Source of the DNA: Xanthobacteraceae bacterium
Lineage (GTDB): Bacteria; Pseudomonadota; Alphaproteobacteria; Rhizobiales; Xanthobacteraceae
DNA: 64,000 nucleotides
Direction: 5' to 3'
Assembly: GCA_019745775.1 (NCBI GenBank)
Contig: JAIESR010000028.1
Coordinates: forward strand, 62,001 to 126,000
Position 1 is the stretch's first letter; every line of letters starts with the position of its first letter. Under the pieces are notes generated by a model. The model saw only the letters and a list, made by a program, of their open reading frames with translations. It was not told the origin of the DNA and did not search any database. Position numbers and translations under genes: made by a program. This document shows positions 53,527 through 61,033 of this stretch, one piece after another.

Positions 53527-54555
53527 ATGATCCGTCAGACCGGCTTGTCCGGACTTCTCCTCGCTGTCGCCCTCGCTTCAGCAGCCCACGCCGACGACGT
53601 TGCCTATTTCTACAAGGGCAAGACCGTCCGGGTGATCATCGGCACCGGCGTCGGCGGGACGTATGGTGTCTACGGCCAGCTGGTGGCGCGGCATTTTGGC
53701 CGTTTCGTGCCGGGCCATCCCACCGTGGTGATGCAGTCGATGCAGGGGGCGGGCGGCTTCACCGCGCTCAACTGGCTCGGCACCGCCGCGCCCCGCGACG
53801 GCACCATCGTCACCATCGGCCACATCAATATCGTGCACGAGGGCCTGTTCAACATCGAGGCGAAATTCAACCCGCGCGAATTCCTCTGGCTCGGGCGGTT
53901 CACGAGCTTCGCGTCGATCGGCGTCGCCTCCAGGAAGTCCGGCGTCCGATCGCTCGCCGATGCCAAGGCGCGTGAAGTCGCAGCCGGCGCGCCCGGGATG
54001 CAATCGGTGCCGGCGCAGGCTCCCATCATCCTCAACAAGATCGCCGGCACCAGGTTCAAGGTTGTCGCGGGGTATCGCTCGACCGGCGAGAGCTTCCTGG
54101 CGCTGGAGCGCGGCGAGGTCGACGTGGCCGCGACGTCGATGGACGCGCTACGCTCGCTGCACTGGCCGAAGCTCGAAAGCGGCGAGCTCACGCCGATCTT
54201 CGTGCAAGGTGTGCGGCGGTTGAAGGAATTCCCCGATGCGCCAACGCTCGGCGAGTTCGGCAGCAACGAGATTGAGAAGGCGTTCCTCGGGGTTTTCAAC
54301 GTCACGGCCGAGGTGGGACGCTCGCTGGCGACGCCACCCGGTACGCCGCCCGAAAGGCTGGCGGCCTTGCGCGCAGCCTACCAGGCGATGGTCGCCGACC
54401 CCGCATTCCTTGCCGACATCAAGAAGCTCGGCGTCGAGCTCGATCTCCTGCCGGGCGCCGAGCTTCAGGAGGTGATCAGCTCGTCGATGAAGATGTCGCC
54501 GCAGACGCAGGAGCAGGCGCGCAAGTTTTACGAGGATCTGTTCAAGGGCCACTAG
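53527..54555 (+). CDS. Periplasmic TctC-like substrate-binding protein, FYKGK subgroup
   Basis: A 342-residue exported receptor of the same group as the one at 51479. Signal peptide ends near AAHA; mature start DVAYFYKGKTVRVIIGTGVGGTYGVYG, then MQSMQGAGGFTALNWLG, APRDGTIVTIG and the C-terminal ATPPGTPPERLAALRAAYQAM. GAGGAAACG lies before the ATG. It is divergent from the aldolase operon and 35 bases upstream of a second receptor of the Bug type, so one transcript may encode two different binding proteins. Confidence 0.82.
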   Translation: MIRQTGLSGLLLAVALASAAHADDVAYFYKGKTVRVIIGTGVGGTYGVYGQLVARHFGRFVPGHPTVVMQSMQGAGGFTALNWLGTAAPRDGTIVTIGHINIVHEGLFNIEAKFNPREFLWLGRFTSFASIGVASRKSGVRSLADAKAREVAAGAPGMQSVPAQAPIILNKIAGTRFKVVAGYRSTGESFLALERGEVDVAATSMDALRSLHWPKLESGELTPIFVQGVRRLKEFPDAPTLGEFGSNEIEKAFLGVFNVTAEVGRSLATPPGTPPERLAALRAAYQAMVADPAFLADIKKLGVELDLLPGAELQEVISSSMKMSPQTQEQARKFYEDLFKGH

Positions 54556-54590
54556 TCGCCAGTACGTTCGTTCGCCCGGAGGCTCGCAGC

Positions 54591-55562
54591 GTGATGACAT
54601 CCCTGGTTGGTATCGCCGCAAGCGCGATGGCGTTCTGCATCGCGATAAGCGGCATCGCCACAGCGCAAACCTGGCCCGATCGCCCAATCCGCGTGCTGAT
54701 CAGCTTCCCGCCGGGCGGCAGCTCGGATGCCATCGGCAGGATCGTCCAGCCCGGCCTGGAGAAGCGTCTGGGGCAGACGATCGTTCTCGAGAACCGTCCC
54801 GGCGCCGGCGGTGTGATCGCGATCGACGCGGTCGCAAAGTCTGCGCCGGACGGATACACCCTTGGCCTGGGCGGCGCCGGTGCGCTTGGCGGCAATGTCG
54901 CGCTGGGCGAGAAGATGCCATACGACCCGCGCAAGGACTTGGCGCCGGTCACGGCACTGTCAGGCTCGCCCTTTATCCTCGCAGGCGCCCCGTCGCTCCC
55001 CGCCAGGTCGCTGCCCGAAATCATCGCCCTGGCGAAGCGCGAAAAGCTCGCCATCGGCCATGGCGGCAACGGCACGCTGATGCATCTCACCGCCGAGATG
55101 TTCAACCAGATGGCCGGCATCAAGCTGCCGATGGTGCCGTATCGCGGCATTGCACCTGTCGTGACCGACCTGATCGGCGGCCACGTCGCGCTCGGCATCG
55201 TCGATCCGCCGTCGGCGGTGGCGGCGATCGAGACCGGCAAGATCAAGGCGATTGCGATATCCTCGACCGCGCGGTTTCCGCGTCTGAAGGACGTACCAAC
55301 ATTTGCGGAGCAGGGCTTGCCCGATTTCGAGTCCAACGGATGGTTCGGCATCATCGCGCCGGCCAAGACGCCACCGGCGGTGGTTACGAAGCTCAGCGCA
55401 GCGCTGGTCGCGGAACTCAAGGACCCGTCGGTGGTCGAACGCATCCGCGCGCTCGGTGCGGAGCCGATGCCGCAGACGCCGGAGGAGTTCTCCGCCTTCA
55501 TCGTCCGCGAGATCGACAAGTGGACGAAGGTGGTGGCAGCGTCCGGCGGGCTGCCGAAGTAG
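54591..55562 (+). CDS. Bug-family (TctC-type) periplasmic substrate-binding protein
   Basis: A 323-residue exported receptor with the true Bug signature: WPDRPIRVLISFPPGGSSDAIGR, LENRPGAGGVIAIDAVAK and APDGYTLGLGG. The signal peptide ends near TAQT. Start is GTG 54591 or ATG 54594, with GGAGG upstream. It follows another receptor gene of the divergent subgroup on the same strand. Its stop codon ends exactly where the convergent dehydrogenase gene ends, so there is no intergenic base between them. Confidence 0.86.
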   Translation: MMTSLVGIAASAMAFCIAISGIATAQTWPDRPIRVLISFPPGGSSDAIGRIVQPGLEKRLGQTIVLENRPGAGGVIAIDAVAKSAPDGYTLGLGGAGALGGNVALGEKMPYDPRKDLAPVTALSGSPFILAGAPSLPARSLPEIIALAKREKLAIGHGGNGTLMHLTAEMFNQMAGIKLPMVPYRGIAPVVTDLIGGHVALGIVDPPSAVAAIETGKIKAIAISSTARFPRLKDVPTFAEQGLPDFESNGWFGIIAPAKTPPAVVTKLSAALVAELKDPSVVERIRALGAEPMPQTPEEFSAFIVREIDKWTKVVAASGGLPK

Positions 55563-56561
55563 CTACACCGCCACGCCGTCGGCGAGTTTCTCCCAATCGA
55601 CCACGCCGATGAGCGGCTCACCGGCCTGATAACGGCGCAGGTTCTCGGCAAAGATCGTGTTAAAGCGCTCGGAGCCGTCCTTGCCGCAGCCGGCACTGTG
55701 CGGAGAGATCAGCACATTCTCGAAGGTCCAGAGCGGGCTGTCCTCGGGCAGCGGTTCGACCGTGGTGACGTCGAGCGCCGCACCGCCGATGCGCTTTGCT
55801 GTCAATGCGCGGATGAGCGCGCCCTCGTCGACCAGATCACCACGGCCGACATTGATGAATAACGCGTCGCGCTTCATGCGGGCAAATTCGGCGTCACTGA
55901 ACATGCCGACCGTGTCAGGTTCGACCGGTAGGCAGAGCACCACCGCGTCCGCCTGGGGTAACACCTCATGCAGCGCTTCGCGCTTGACTGCCTGATCAAC
56001 GGTTGGCCCGGCGCGGCCGGCGCGCGTCACGGTGATGACGCGCATGTCGAAGGCCTTGGCCTTGCGCGCGATCTCTTGGCCGATGGCGCCGAAGCCGACG
56101 ATCACCAGCGTCGCATCCTCGAGCGTGCGCGCGGTCTCGTGCATCCGGTCGCGGATCCAGTCGCGCCGTGTGCGCGCCTGCTCGATCTCGCGGAAACGGC
56201 GGAAGCTCGCGAGCAGCAGCAGCATGGCGTGCTCGGCGACTGTCGGCCCCTTCACGCCGGGTGCGGCACACACCGGGATGCCGCGCGGCATGCCGAAGCG
56301 GATGCCGCGCTCGATGCCGGCGGTCCAGAACTGGATCCAGCGAATATCCTGGCCGTGCGCCATCACGATGCGGCCGACTTCCTCGTCGTAGAATCGATTG
56401 TTGGCGATCAGGAGTTCGGCGCCGGGCAGGATGTCGCGCAGCTCGGCCGCATTGCGCGCCGCCGCGATGTCGAGCGATGGATGGCGCGACAAGAGTGGAA
56501 ACAGCTCGTCCTTGGCGAACTGCTGCATATAGGCGGCGCGGATGCGCCCGTTGGTGCTCAT
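55563..56561 (-). CDS. D-2-hydroxyacid dehydrogenase
   Basis: A 332-residue NAD(P)-dependent dehydrogenase of the D-isomer-specific family, interconverting 2-oxo and D-2-hydroxy acids. The nucleotide motif is LVIVGFGAIGQEIARKAKAF; the catalytic Arg is in NVGRGDLVDEGAL, the Glu in TVEPLPEDSPLW and the His in ISPHSAGCG. Last gene of a minus-strand operon: isochorismatase-fold hydrolase, binding protein, cupin, then this gene. That order suggests degradation of an imported compound to a 2-oxo or hydroxy acid. Confidence 0.88.
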   Translation of the reverse strand: MSTNGRIRAAYMQQFAKDELFPLLSRHPSLDIAAARNAAELRDILPGAELLIANNRFYDEEVGRIVMAHGQDIRWIQFWTAGIERGIRFGMPRGIPVCAAPGVKGPTVAEHAMLLLLASFRRFREIEQARTRRDWIRDRMHETARTLEDATLVIVGFGAIGQEIARKAKAFDMRVITVTRAGRAGPTVDQAVKREALHEVLPQADAVVLCLPVEPDTVGMFSDAEFARMKRDALFINVGRGDLVDEGALIRALTAKRIGGAALDVTTVEPLPEDSPLWTFENVLISPHSAGCGKDGSERFNTIFAENLRRYQAGEPLIGVVDWEKLADGVAV

Positions 56562-56585
56562 GCCGGTGCCGCTCCGTCCCCGGCG

Positions 56586-57071
56586 CTATTCGTAGAATGC
56601 GCCCGGGATCGGCACGCCTTTCGAGCCCTTGTTGGCCTTGGTGTGAGCGCCGAACGCCGCGCCCTGCGTGTCCTGCCGGCCGCTGTTGTCGACGGCGGTG
56701 TCGCCGGCGACCGGCTGCCAGACATTGCCGACCCGCAGCAGAATCAGCGGCTCATCGGAGGCGGTCTCGAACTTATAGAGCGCGCCGGCAGGGAGGAGGA
56801 TGCCTTCGTTGCGGCCAAGCTCGCGCGGCGGCTGGTCGGGCTGGTGGAAACGGGCGCGGCCTTGCAGCACGATGAAGGTGTGGTCCTCCTTGGCGTGGGC
56901 GTGGAATTCGTTCTCGCCACCTTCGGCGTAGCACTTGATCGCGACGTTCATCGCGCCGACCTCGCCTTTGCTCGACGCCAGGATAGTGTGGCTACGCCCT
57001 GCGCTTAGCAGCGGCGTGCGCAGGCGGAAGACTTGCGCCTTCAGGTCGGACTCAATCGATGCGGTGGCCAT
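56586..57071 (-). CDS. Cupin-domain protein
   Basis: A 161-residue single-domain cupin. Metal ligands are probably in NEFHAHAKEDHTFIVLQG (His-x-His, then Glu or His), with the second cupin motif around LPAGALYKFETASDEPLILLRVG. It starts 18 bases after the binding-protein gene stop and ends 24 bases before the dehydrogenase start. GGAGGA precedes the ATG at 57071. It could be an isomerase or dioxygenase of the pathway; the sequence alone does not say. Confidence 0.82.
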   Translation of the reverse strand: MATASIESDLKAQVFRLRTPLLSAGRSHTILASSKGEVGAMNVAIKCYAEGGENEFHAHAKEDHTFIVLQGRARFHQPDQPPRELGRNEGILLPAGALYKFETASDEPLILLRVGNVWQPVAGDTAVDNSGRQDTQGAAFGAHTKANKGSKGVPIPGAFYE

Positions 57072-57088
57072 CGTCCATCCTCCAAATT

Positions 57089-58114
57089 CTATCCGCCGGC
57101 TGCGATCTGCTTGGCGACGTCGACCACCTTGGGAGGCGTGGCGTAGATGCGCTTGACCAGCGTAGCCACGTCCTCGCCATTGAGCGGTGACAGCTCCATC
57201 TTCTGCTTCTTCACGTCGGCGAGGAAGTCTGCGTCCTTGGTGGTGGCGTCGAAGGCATAGCGCAGGGCGGCGAGACGGTCGGCCGGCACGCCAGGCGGCG
57301 CAAAGTAGGGGCGGCCCATCTCGAGCGGCGCCAGCAACACGTCGACGAGCTGTTTGTCCTCGACCCTCTGCGCAAGATCGAGGATCGAGATGACCTGCGG
57401 GATGTCCGGATGCTTGCGCAACGCGAACTGCGCGAGCACGGCGACCTTGTTGTCCTTGATCCAGTGCTGGTAGCGGGAAACGATCGAATCCCAGCCAAGG
57501 CCGCAGCGGCCCTGCACCTCGCCGCGCTCCATCGCGATGTGGACCTCGATCGACCCCTTGTAGCCGTGCACCAGCCGCATCCGGGTTCCGGCAATGCGGT
57601 TGAGAAGCCGCGCCTGGATGGTGTCCGACGAGGTGGGTCCGCTCGATCCCATCAGCATCTCGCCCCTGCGCAGGTCATCGATGGTGCGGAACGGCGCGGC
57701 GTGCCAGGCGACGCACACGCTGACCTCGCTGTTGAGGCTGCCGATCCACGAAAGCCTGCCGGCGTCGATGCGGGTCGCCTCTTCGCCGAACAGCGGGTCG
57801 AAGGCGATATTGCGCAGCGTCGTGCCGAAGGCGGTGCCGTCGGCGGGCGCCACGTTGTAGACGTGGTTCATCGCCTGCCTGCCGCCGCCGGCCGGCATGT
57901 TGCGGAAGACGATCGCGGGATTGCCGGGGATGTGCTTCGAGATGTAGCGGCCGAGCACGCGGCCGTATTGATCGTAGCCGCCGCCGGGCGGCGTTCCGAT
58001 ATAGAGGTCGATCTGCCTGCCCTTGTAGAACTCGGCCACGCTCTGTTGCGCGGAGGCGGCACCACAGGCCAACGTACCGGCGAGCGCGAGCAGGATCGCA
58101 ACGCGGCGCCTCAT
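57089..58114 (-). CDS. Periplasmic TctC-like substrate-binding protein, FYKGK subgroup
   Basis: A 341-residue exported receptor with signal peptide ending CGAASAQ. The mature start VAEFYKGRQIDLYIGTPPGGGYDQYGR and FRNMPAGGGRQAMNHVYN place it with the receptors at 51479, 53527 and 62101; the C-terminal AAGG end and APPGVPADRLAALRYAF fit too. It lies between an isochorismatase-fold gene (85 bases upstream) and a cupin gene (18 bases downstream). An intergenic hairpin precedes it, which may allow higher expression than its neighbours. Confidence 0.83.
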   Translation of the reverse strand: MRRRVAILLALAGTLACGAASAQQSVAEFYKGRQIDLYIGTPPGGGYDQYGRVLGRYISKHIPGNPAIVFRNMPAGGGRQAMNHVYNVAPADGTAFGTTLRNIAFDPLFGEEATRIDAGRLSWIGSLNSEVSVCVAWHAAPFRTIDDLRRGEMLMGSSGPTSSDTIQARLLNRIAGTRMRLVHGYKGSIEVHIAMERGEVQGRCGLGWDSIVSRYQHWIKDNKVAVLAQFALRKHPDIPQVISILDLAQRVEDKQLVDVLLAPLEMGRPYFAPPGVPADRLAALRYAFDATTKDADFLADVKKQKMELSPLNGEDVATLVKRIYATPPKVVDVAKQIAAGG

Positions 58115-58151
58115 AGGACCATTCTCCCCGGGGACTTATTGTGTTTGTGTG

Positions 58152-58176
58152 CCCCGCACGAGTTCTGCGTGCGGGG
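58152..58176 (-). terminator. Intergenic hairpin between hydrolase and binding-protein genes
   Basis: CCCCGCACG (58152-58160), seven-base loop, CGTGCGGGG (58168-58176): a 9-bp perfect stem in the 85-base gap inside the minus-strand operon. No T-run follows, so it may be an attenuator, a processing site or a 3'-end stabiliser rather than a full terminator. Confidence 0.55.
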
Positions 58177-58199
58177 TCTGCTTATCAGCGCCGGCAGGT

Positions 58200-58982
58200 T
58201 CAGCCGCGCGCCGCCATTTTCTCGCGGGTGCCGGGTGCCTGGTGGATGGCCGTCCCCTTGGGAAGGTCGAACATCCCGGGCTTCAGCGTGTCGAGGAAGG
58301 CCAGCGCCTCGGACGTCTTCACGACGTCGGCATACTTCGCGTTCATGTCGCAAAGGTTGATGGCATGGCTCGCCTGCGAGCGGTCGAAGCAGCCTTCTTC
58401 GGCGATCGCGACCCGGTAATTGAGGCTGAAGGCGTCGAGCACGGTGGCGCGCACGCAGCCCGACGTGGTGGTGCCGGTCATGATCACGCTGTCGCAGCCG
58501 AGCAGCGTCAGGTAGCTCGCCATGTTGGAGCCGAAGAAGCCCGACGGCTTCTGCTTGTAGATCACGATGTCCTGCGGCGCCGGCGCAATCGGCGCGACGA
58601 TCTCGTTGCCGTCGATGTTCGGCACCAGCGCGTGGACGTCCTCGTTGTTGCGGTTGTTCTTCCAGCTCCAGGAGCCGGAATCCCAATTGTCGTCGCGGCG
58701 CACGCCGGTGGTGTAGATCACCGGCACGCCCTTCTCGTGGCACTTGTCGATCAATGAGCGGATATAGGGCAGGGCGGTCCAGGCATCCTCGCCGCAGGAG
58801 TTCCGCCAGCGCTTGATCGATTCCAGGATGGGCTCGGGCCGGTCGCCGCAGAACGCCCAATTCACGTCGATAATGACAAGCGCCGGACGCTTGCCGAAGC
58901 CGCCGCGCGTACCGTAGCCGGACGCTTCGAAAACCGCCCGATCGCGCTCGGTGAGAAATTTAGTCCAGACGGGCTCCGACAT
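58200..58982 (-). CDS. Isochorismatase-fold cysteine hydrolase (N-carbamoylsarcosine amidase-like)
   Basis: A 260-residue cytosolic amidohydrolase. The catalytic triad is visible: Asp in LVIIDVNWAF, Lys in YKQKPSGFFG and Cys in TTTSGCVRATVLDAF. Family members hydrolyse carbamoyl or amide groups, releasing ammonia and sometimes CO2. A perfect AGGAGG lies six bases upstream of the ATG at 58982, so I reject the open frame reaching 59393. First gene of an operon with a binding protein, cupin and dehydrogenase. A relative lies at 63286. Confidence 0.88.
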   Translation of the reverse strand: MSEPVWTKFLTERDRAVFEASGYGTRGGFGKRPALVIIDVNWAFCGDRPEPILESIKRWRNSCGEDAWTALPYIRSLIDKCHEKGVPVIYTTGVRRDDNWDSGSWSWKNNRNNEDVHALVPNIDGNEIVAPIAPAPQDIVIYKQKPSGFFGSNMASYLTLLGCDSVIMTGTTTSGCVRATVLDAFSLNYRVAIAEEGCFDRSQASHAINLCDMNAKYADVVKTSEALAFLDTLKPGMFDLPKGTAIHQAPGTREKMAARG

Positions 58983-59064
58983 GCGACCTCCTGTTCGTAT
59001 TGCTCTTCCGGGCCAGAAACCAACCCAGGATAGGGCAACGAATGCGAAAGGTCGATCACGCCGA

Positions 59065-59102
59065 ATAGCCGCAGGCAAGCAGGATAGCCGCAGGCGAGCA
59101 GG
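59065..59102. repeat. Tandem duplication of a 19-bp unit
   Basis: Two adjacent copies of ATAGCCGCAGGC(A/G)AGCAGG with one mismatch (59065-59083 and 59084-59102), upstream of the isochorismatase-fold gene and next to a hairpin. Confidence 0.7.
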
Positions 59103-59132
59103 GGAAGCCGGCTCGGTGAAACCGGCTTCCCC
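59101..59132 (-). terminator. Hairpin downstream of the small membrane protein gene
   Basis: GGGGAAGCCGG (59101-59111), ten-base loop, CCGGCTTCCCC (59122-59132): an 11-bp perfect stem 33 bases past the stop of the minus-strand gene at 59165. No T-run; probably marks its transcript end. Confidence 0.6.
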
Positions 59133-59164
59133 GTCCTTCCAGCGAGCCCGAGAGGGACGGCGGT

Positions 59165-59380
59165 TTAGGCCCGCTGGTCGACCGTTGCAGCCACCGGTGC
59201 TGGTTTCGGTTCCGTCATCCTCACGGCGACGACCCAGGCGCCCCACAGGATCAGGAAGAACATGGTCAGGAAGATCGGCATGCTGATCCAGGGCGCCACC
59301 TTCTCGATGGCGAGGCAGACGAACACGGCGATGGTGTCGGCGATGGTCGACAGCACGAGATAGTAGGTGATCAACTTCAT
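59165..59380 (-). CDS. Small two-helix membrane protein
   Basis: A 71-residue protein: MKLITYYLVLSTIADTIAVF and onwards forms one helix, and ISMPIFLTMFFLILWGAWVVAVRM a second; the tail is Pro/Ala-rich (EPKPAPVAATVDQRA). GGAGAG lies eight bases before the ATG at 59380, which I choose over the frame to 59608 because the upstream residues look non-coding. No family recognised. Confidence 0.66.
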   Translation of the reverse strand: MKLITYYLVLSTIADTIAVFVCLAIEKVAPWISMPIFLTMFFLILWGAWVVAVRMTEPKPAPVAATVDQRA

Positions 59381-59650
59381 GGGTTCTCTCCACGGCGAGC
59401 GCCTAAAACCGATGGTTTCGGCTTTCGCTTCGAGTCGGCCGTTGGTCCGGATCTGTGCCGGGACGTCGGCGACGGACGGATTGAGCGCCCAAATGCGGCG
59501 GAGGGGTCCGGTCAGGCCGAGGCTATGGGAGGATTTCCGCCCACGGGAACGGAAAAAAAGCACCGACCCGACCGGGTCTCGTTGCATGAGCAGGGCGCGG
59601 TTTCTCACGCGTGTTCGCGCAACTCTCGCAGGAGAGCGGCGCGACCTGGC

Positions 59651-60010
59651 TCAGGCAGTGGTCGGGGGTGCCCGGGGAGGCGAGGCGCAGGGCTGGTGGC
59701 TCGGACCGGCCCGGTCGCTCTCGTGGAGGATGCGCGATTGAATCGCTAAGTCTTGCCAGACAATGGTGACGACGGTGCGGACGACACGATCGTCCGGGAT
59801 GTCGTCTTCGTCGGCCTGCTGATTGAACGCGACGTCCGCGACATCCTGGGTCAGGCCGCCCCGCACCGCAGGGGCCATCGCACTACTGGTGCCTGACGAT
59901 GTCGCCGTCGCGCGGGTTTCCGGCCCGCCAATGCTCGTGCCCGGTGCCCCGCACAAGAACACCAGCGCCAAGAGGGCGGGAAGGAGGGTCGAGAACGAGC
60001 GCCGAAGCAT
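59651..60010 (-). CDS. Possible exported protein of unknown function
   Basis: A 119-residue frame within the 799-base gap 59381-60179. It opens with a convincing signal sequence (MLRRSFSTLLPALLALVFLC ending near GAPGTS), which is the main reason to list it. The mature part is low in structure, with an acidic stretch (QQADEDDIPDD) and a Pro-rich end. There is no ribosome binding site before the ATG at 60010. I see nothing else coding in 59381-59650 or 60011-60179. Confidence 0.35.
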   Translation of the reverse strand: MLRRSFSTLLPALLALVFLCGAPGTSIGGPETRATATSSGTSSAMAPAVRGGLTQDVADVAFNQQADEDDIPDDRVVRTVVTIVWQDLAIQSRILHESDRAGPSHQPCASPPRAPPTTA

Positions 60011-60179
60011 GGAGGTGACATTATGCGGCGTGCCGTGGTCCTGCAAGGCCGAGCCGGTTCACATGGTCCGCGAATTCGGGGGCAACAAGGGGGCTTGCGC
60101 GGCCGATACGGCGGCCCTAAGCCGATTCCGTGCCGGGCCTAGACTAAAGGCTTGGGTTCCAGGTTGGGGGGGTAATGCC

Positions 60180-60539
60180 ATGACCAATGAAGAGCGGGCT
60201 GCGTTGATCGAGCTCTTGGACCGCCTTGGGTTCAGTGACGACGCTGCGGTTCTGGAGGCCGCCCGCACGCTCAGCCGCAAGGTGGCCGAGGCCGGACTGT
60301 CCTGGAACGACATCATCGCGCTCGATGATGCCGCCCCGGCTGACGAGCCGGAAGAGGTGGCGGCGCCCAGCGCCGATGCCGACGAGACCACGCGGCTGAT
60401 CGACCGCCTGCTGCGCAAGGGCGTGTCGGAGAATTTGCGCGAAGACCTCACCGATATGAAGCGCCAGCTCGCCGCGGGAGAACTCGACAACGACGACCGG
60501 CGCTACCTCCGCGCGCTGGCCAAGCGGCTGGGCGTGTAG
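60180..60539 (+). CDS. Small acidic helical protein of unknown function
   Basis: A 119-residue protein starting at ATG 60180 after a run of G that includes a plausible ribosome binding site. The sequence is helical and acidic: MTNEERAALIELLDRLGFSD, LSRKVAEAGLSWNDIIALDD, an Ala/Glu/Pro linker, then LIDRLLRKGVSENLREDL and YLRALAKRLGV. The GLSWNDII text resembles short DNA- or phage-related helper segments seen in other alphaproteobacterial proteins, but I cannot name a family. It is convergent with msrB, ending three bases before it. Confidence 0.68.
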   Translation: MTNEERAALIELLDRLGFSDDAAVLEAARTLSRKVAEAGLSWNDIIALDDAAPADEPEEVAAPSADADETTRLIDRLLRKGVSENLREDLTDMKRQLAAGELDNDDRRYLRALAKRLGV

Positions 60540-60542
60540 CCG

Positions 60543-60953
60543 CTACGCCACGTCCGGCTGAAACTTGGTCGCGACCCCGTTGATGCAATAGCGCAGGCCG
60601 GTCGGCGGCGGCCCGTCGGGAAATACGTGCCCGAGATGGCTGCCGCAGCGGCTGCAATGCACTTCGGTGCGCAGCATGCCGTAGCTGCGGTCCTCCGTGG
60701 TCTCGACCGCACCCTTGACCGGATCGTTGAAGCTCGGCCAGCCGGTCCCGCTCTCGAACTTCGTCTTCGCGACGAACAGCGGCTGGTCGCAGCCGGCGCA
60801 CACGAACGAGCCCTGGCGCTTCTCGTACAGCAGCGCGCAACTGCCGGGCCGTTCGGTGCCGTGCTCGCGCATGATGTGATACTGCTCGGGCGTCAAGAGC
60901 TTGCGCCATTCCGCTTCGGTGTGGGTGACGGGGTATTGCTTCGTCTGCTGCAT
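60543..60953 (-). CDS. msrB: Peptide-methionine (R)-S-oxide reductase
   Basis: MsrB reduces the R form of methionine sulfoxide in oxidised proteins. The 136-residue protein has two zinc CxxC pairs (VCAGCDQ and HCSRCGSH), SGTGWPSFNDP and the catalytic Cys in LRYCINGVA. ATG 60953 has AAGGA upstream. Length and motif order match the family, without a fused MsrA domain or signal peptide, so it acts in the cytosol. Confidence 0.95.
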   Translation of the reverse strand: MQQTKQYPVTHTEAEWRKLLTPEQYHIMREHGTERPGSCALLYEKRQGSFVCAGCDQPLFVAKTKFESGTGWPSFNDPVKGAVETTEDRSYGMLRTEVHCSRCGSHLGHVFPDGPPPTGLRYCINGVATKFQPDVA

Positions 60954-60982
60954 GGGATGTTCCTTCGAAGCCTGGACGCGAG

Positions 60983-61008
60983 GGGGCGGGGCTTTCGCCC
61001 CGCCCCCG
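60983..61008 (-). terminator. Strong GC hairpin between the methyltransferase gene and msrB
   Basis: GGGGGCGGGGC (60983-60993), loop TTTC, GCCCCGCCCCC (60998-61008): an 11-bp perfect stem 26 bases after the stop of the minus-strand methyltransferase and 30 bases before the msrB start. No T-run. Confidence 0.65.
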
Positions 61009-61033
61009 ATGTAGTTATCGACGTCGCACGGTT

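Noticed and set aside
53204-53530. 108-codon plus-strand frame before the receptor gene
   Set aside because: Low-complexity sequence with no motif. It would overlap the promoter region and the palindrome between divergent genes.
58983-59393. Long N-terminal extension of the isochorismatase-fold gene
   Set aside because: A perfect AGGAGG precedes the ATG at 58982, and the extension overlaps a better small membrane protein gene in another frame.
59823-60179. N-terminal extension of the gene at 60180
   Set aside because: The added residues look random, and a G-rich ribosome-binding-like run directly precedes the ATG at 60180.
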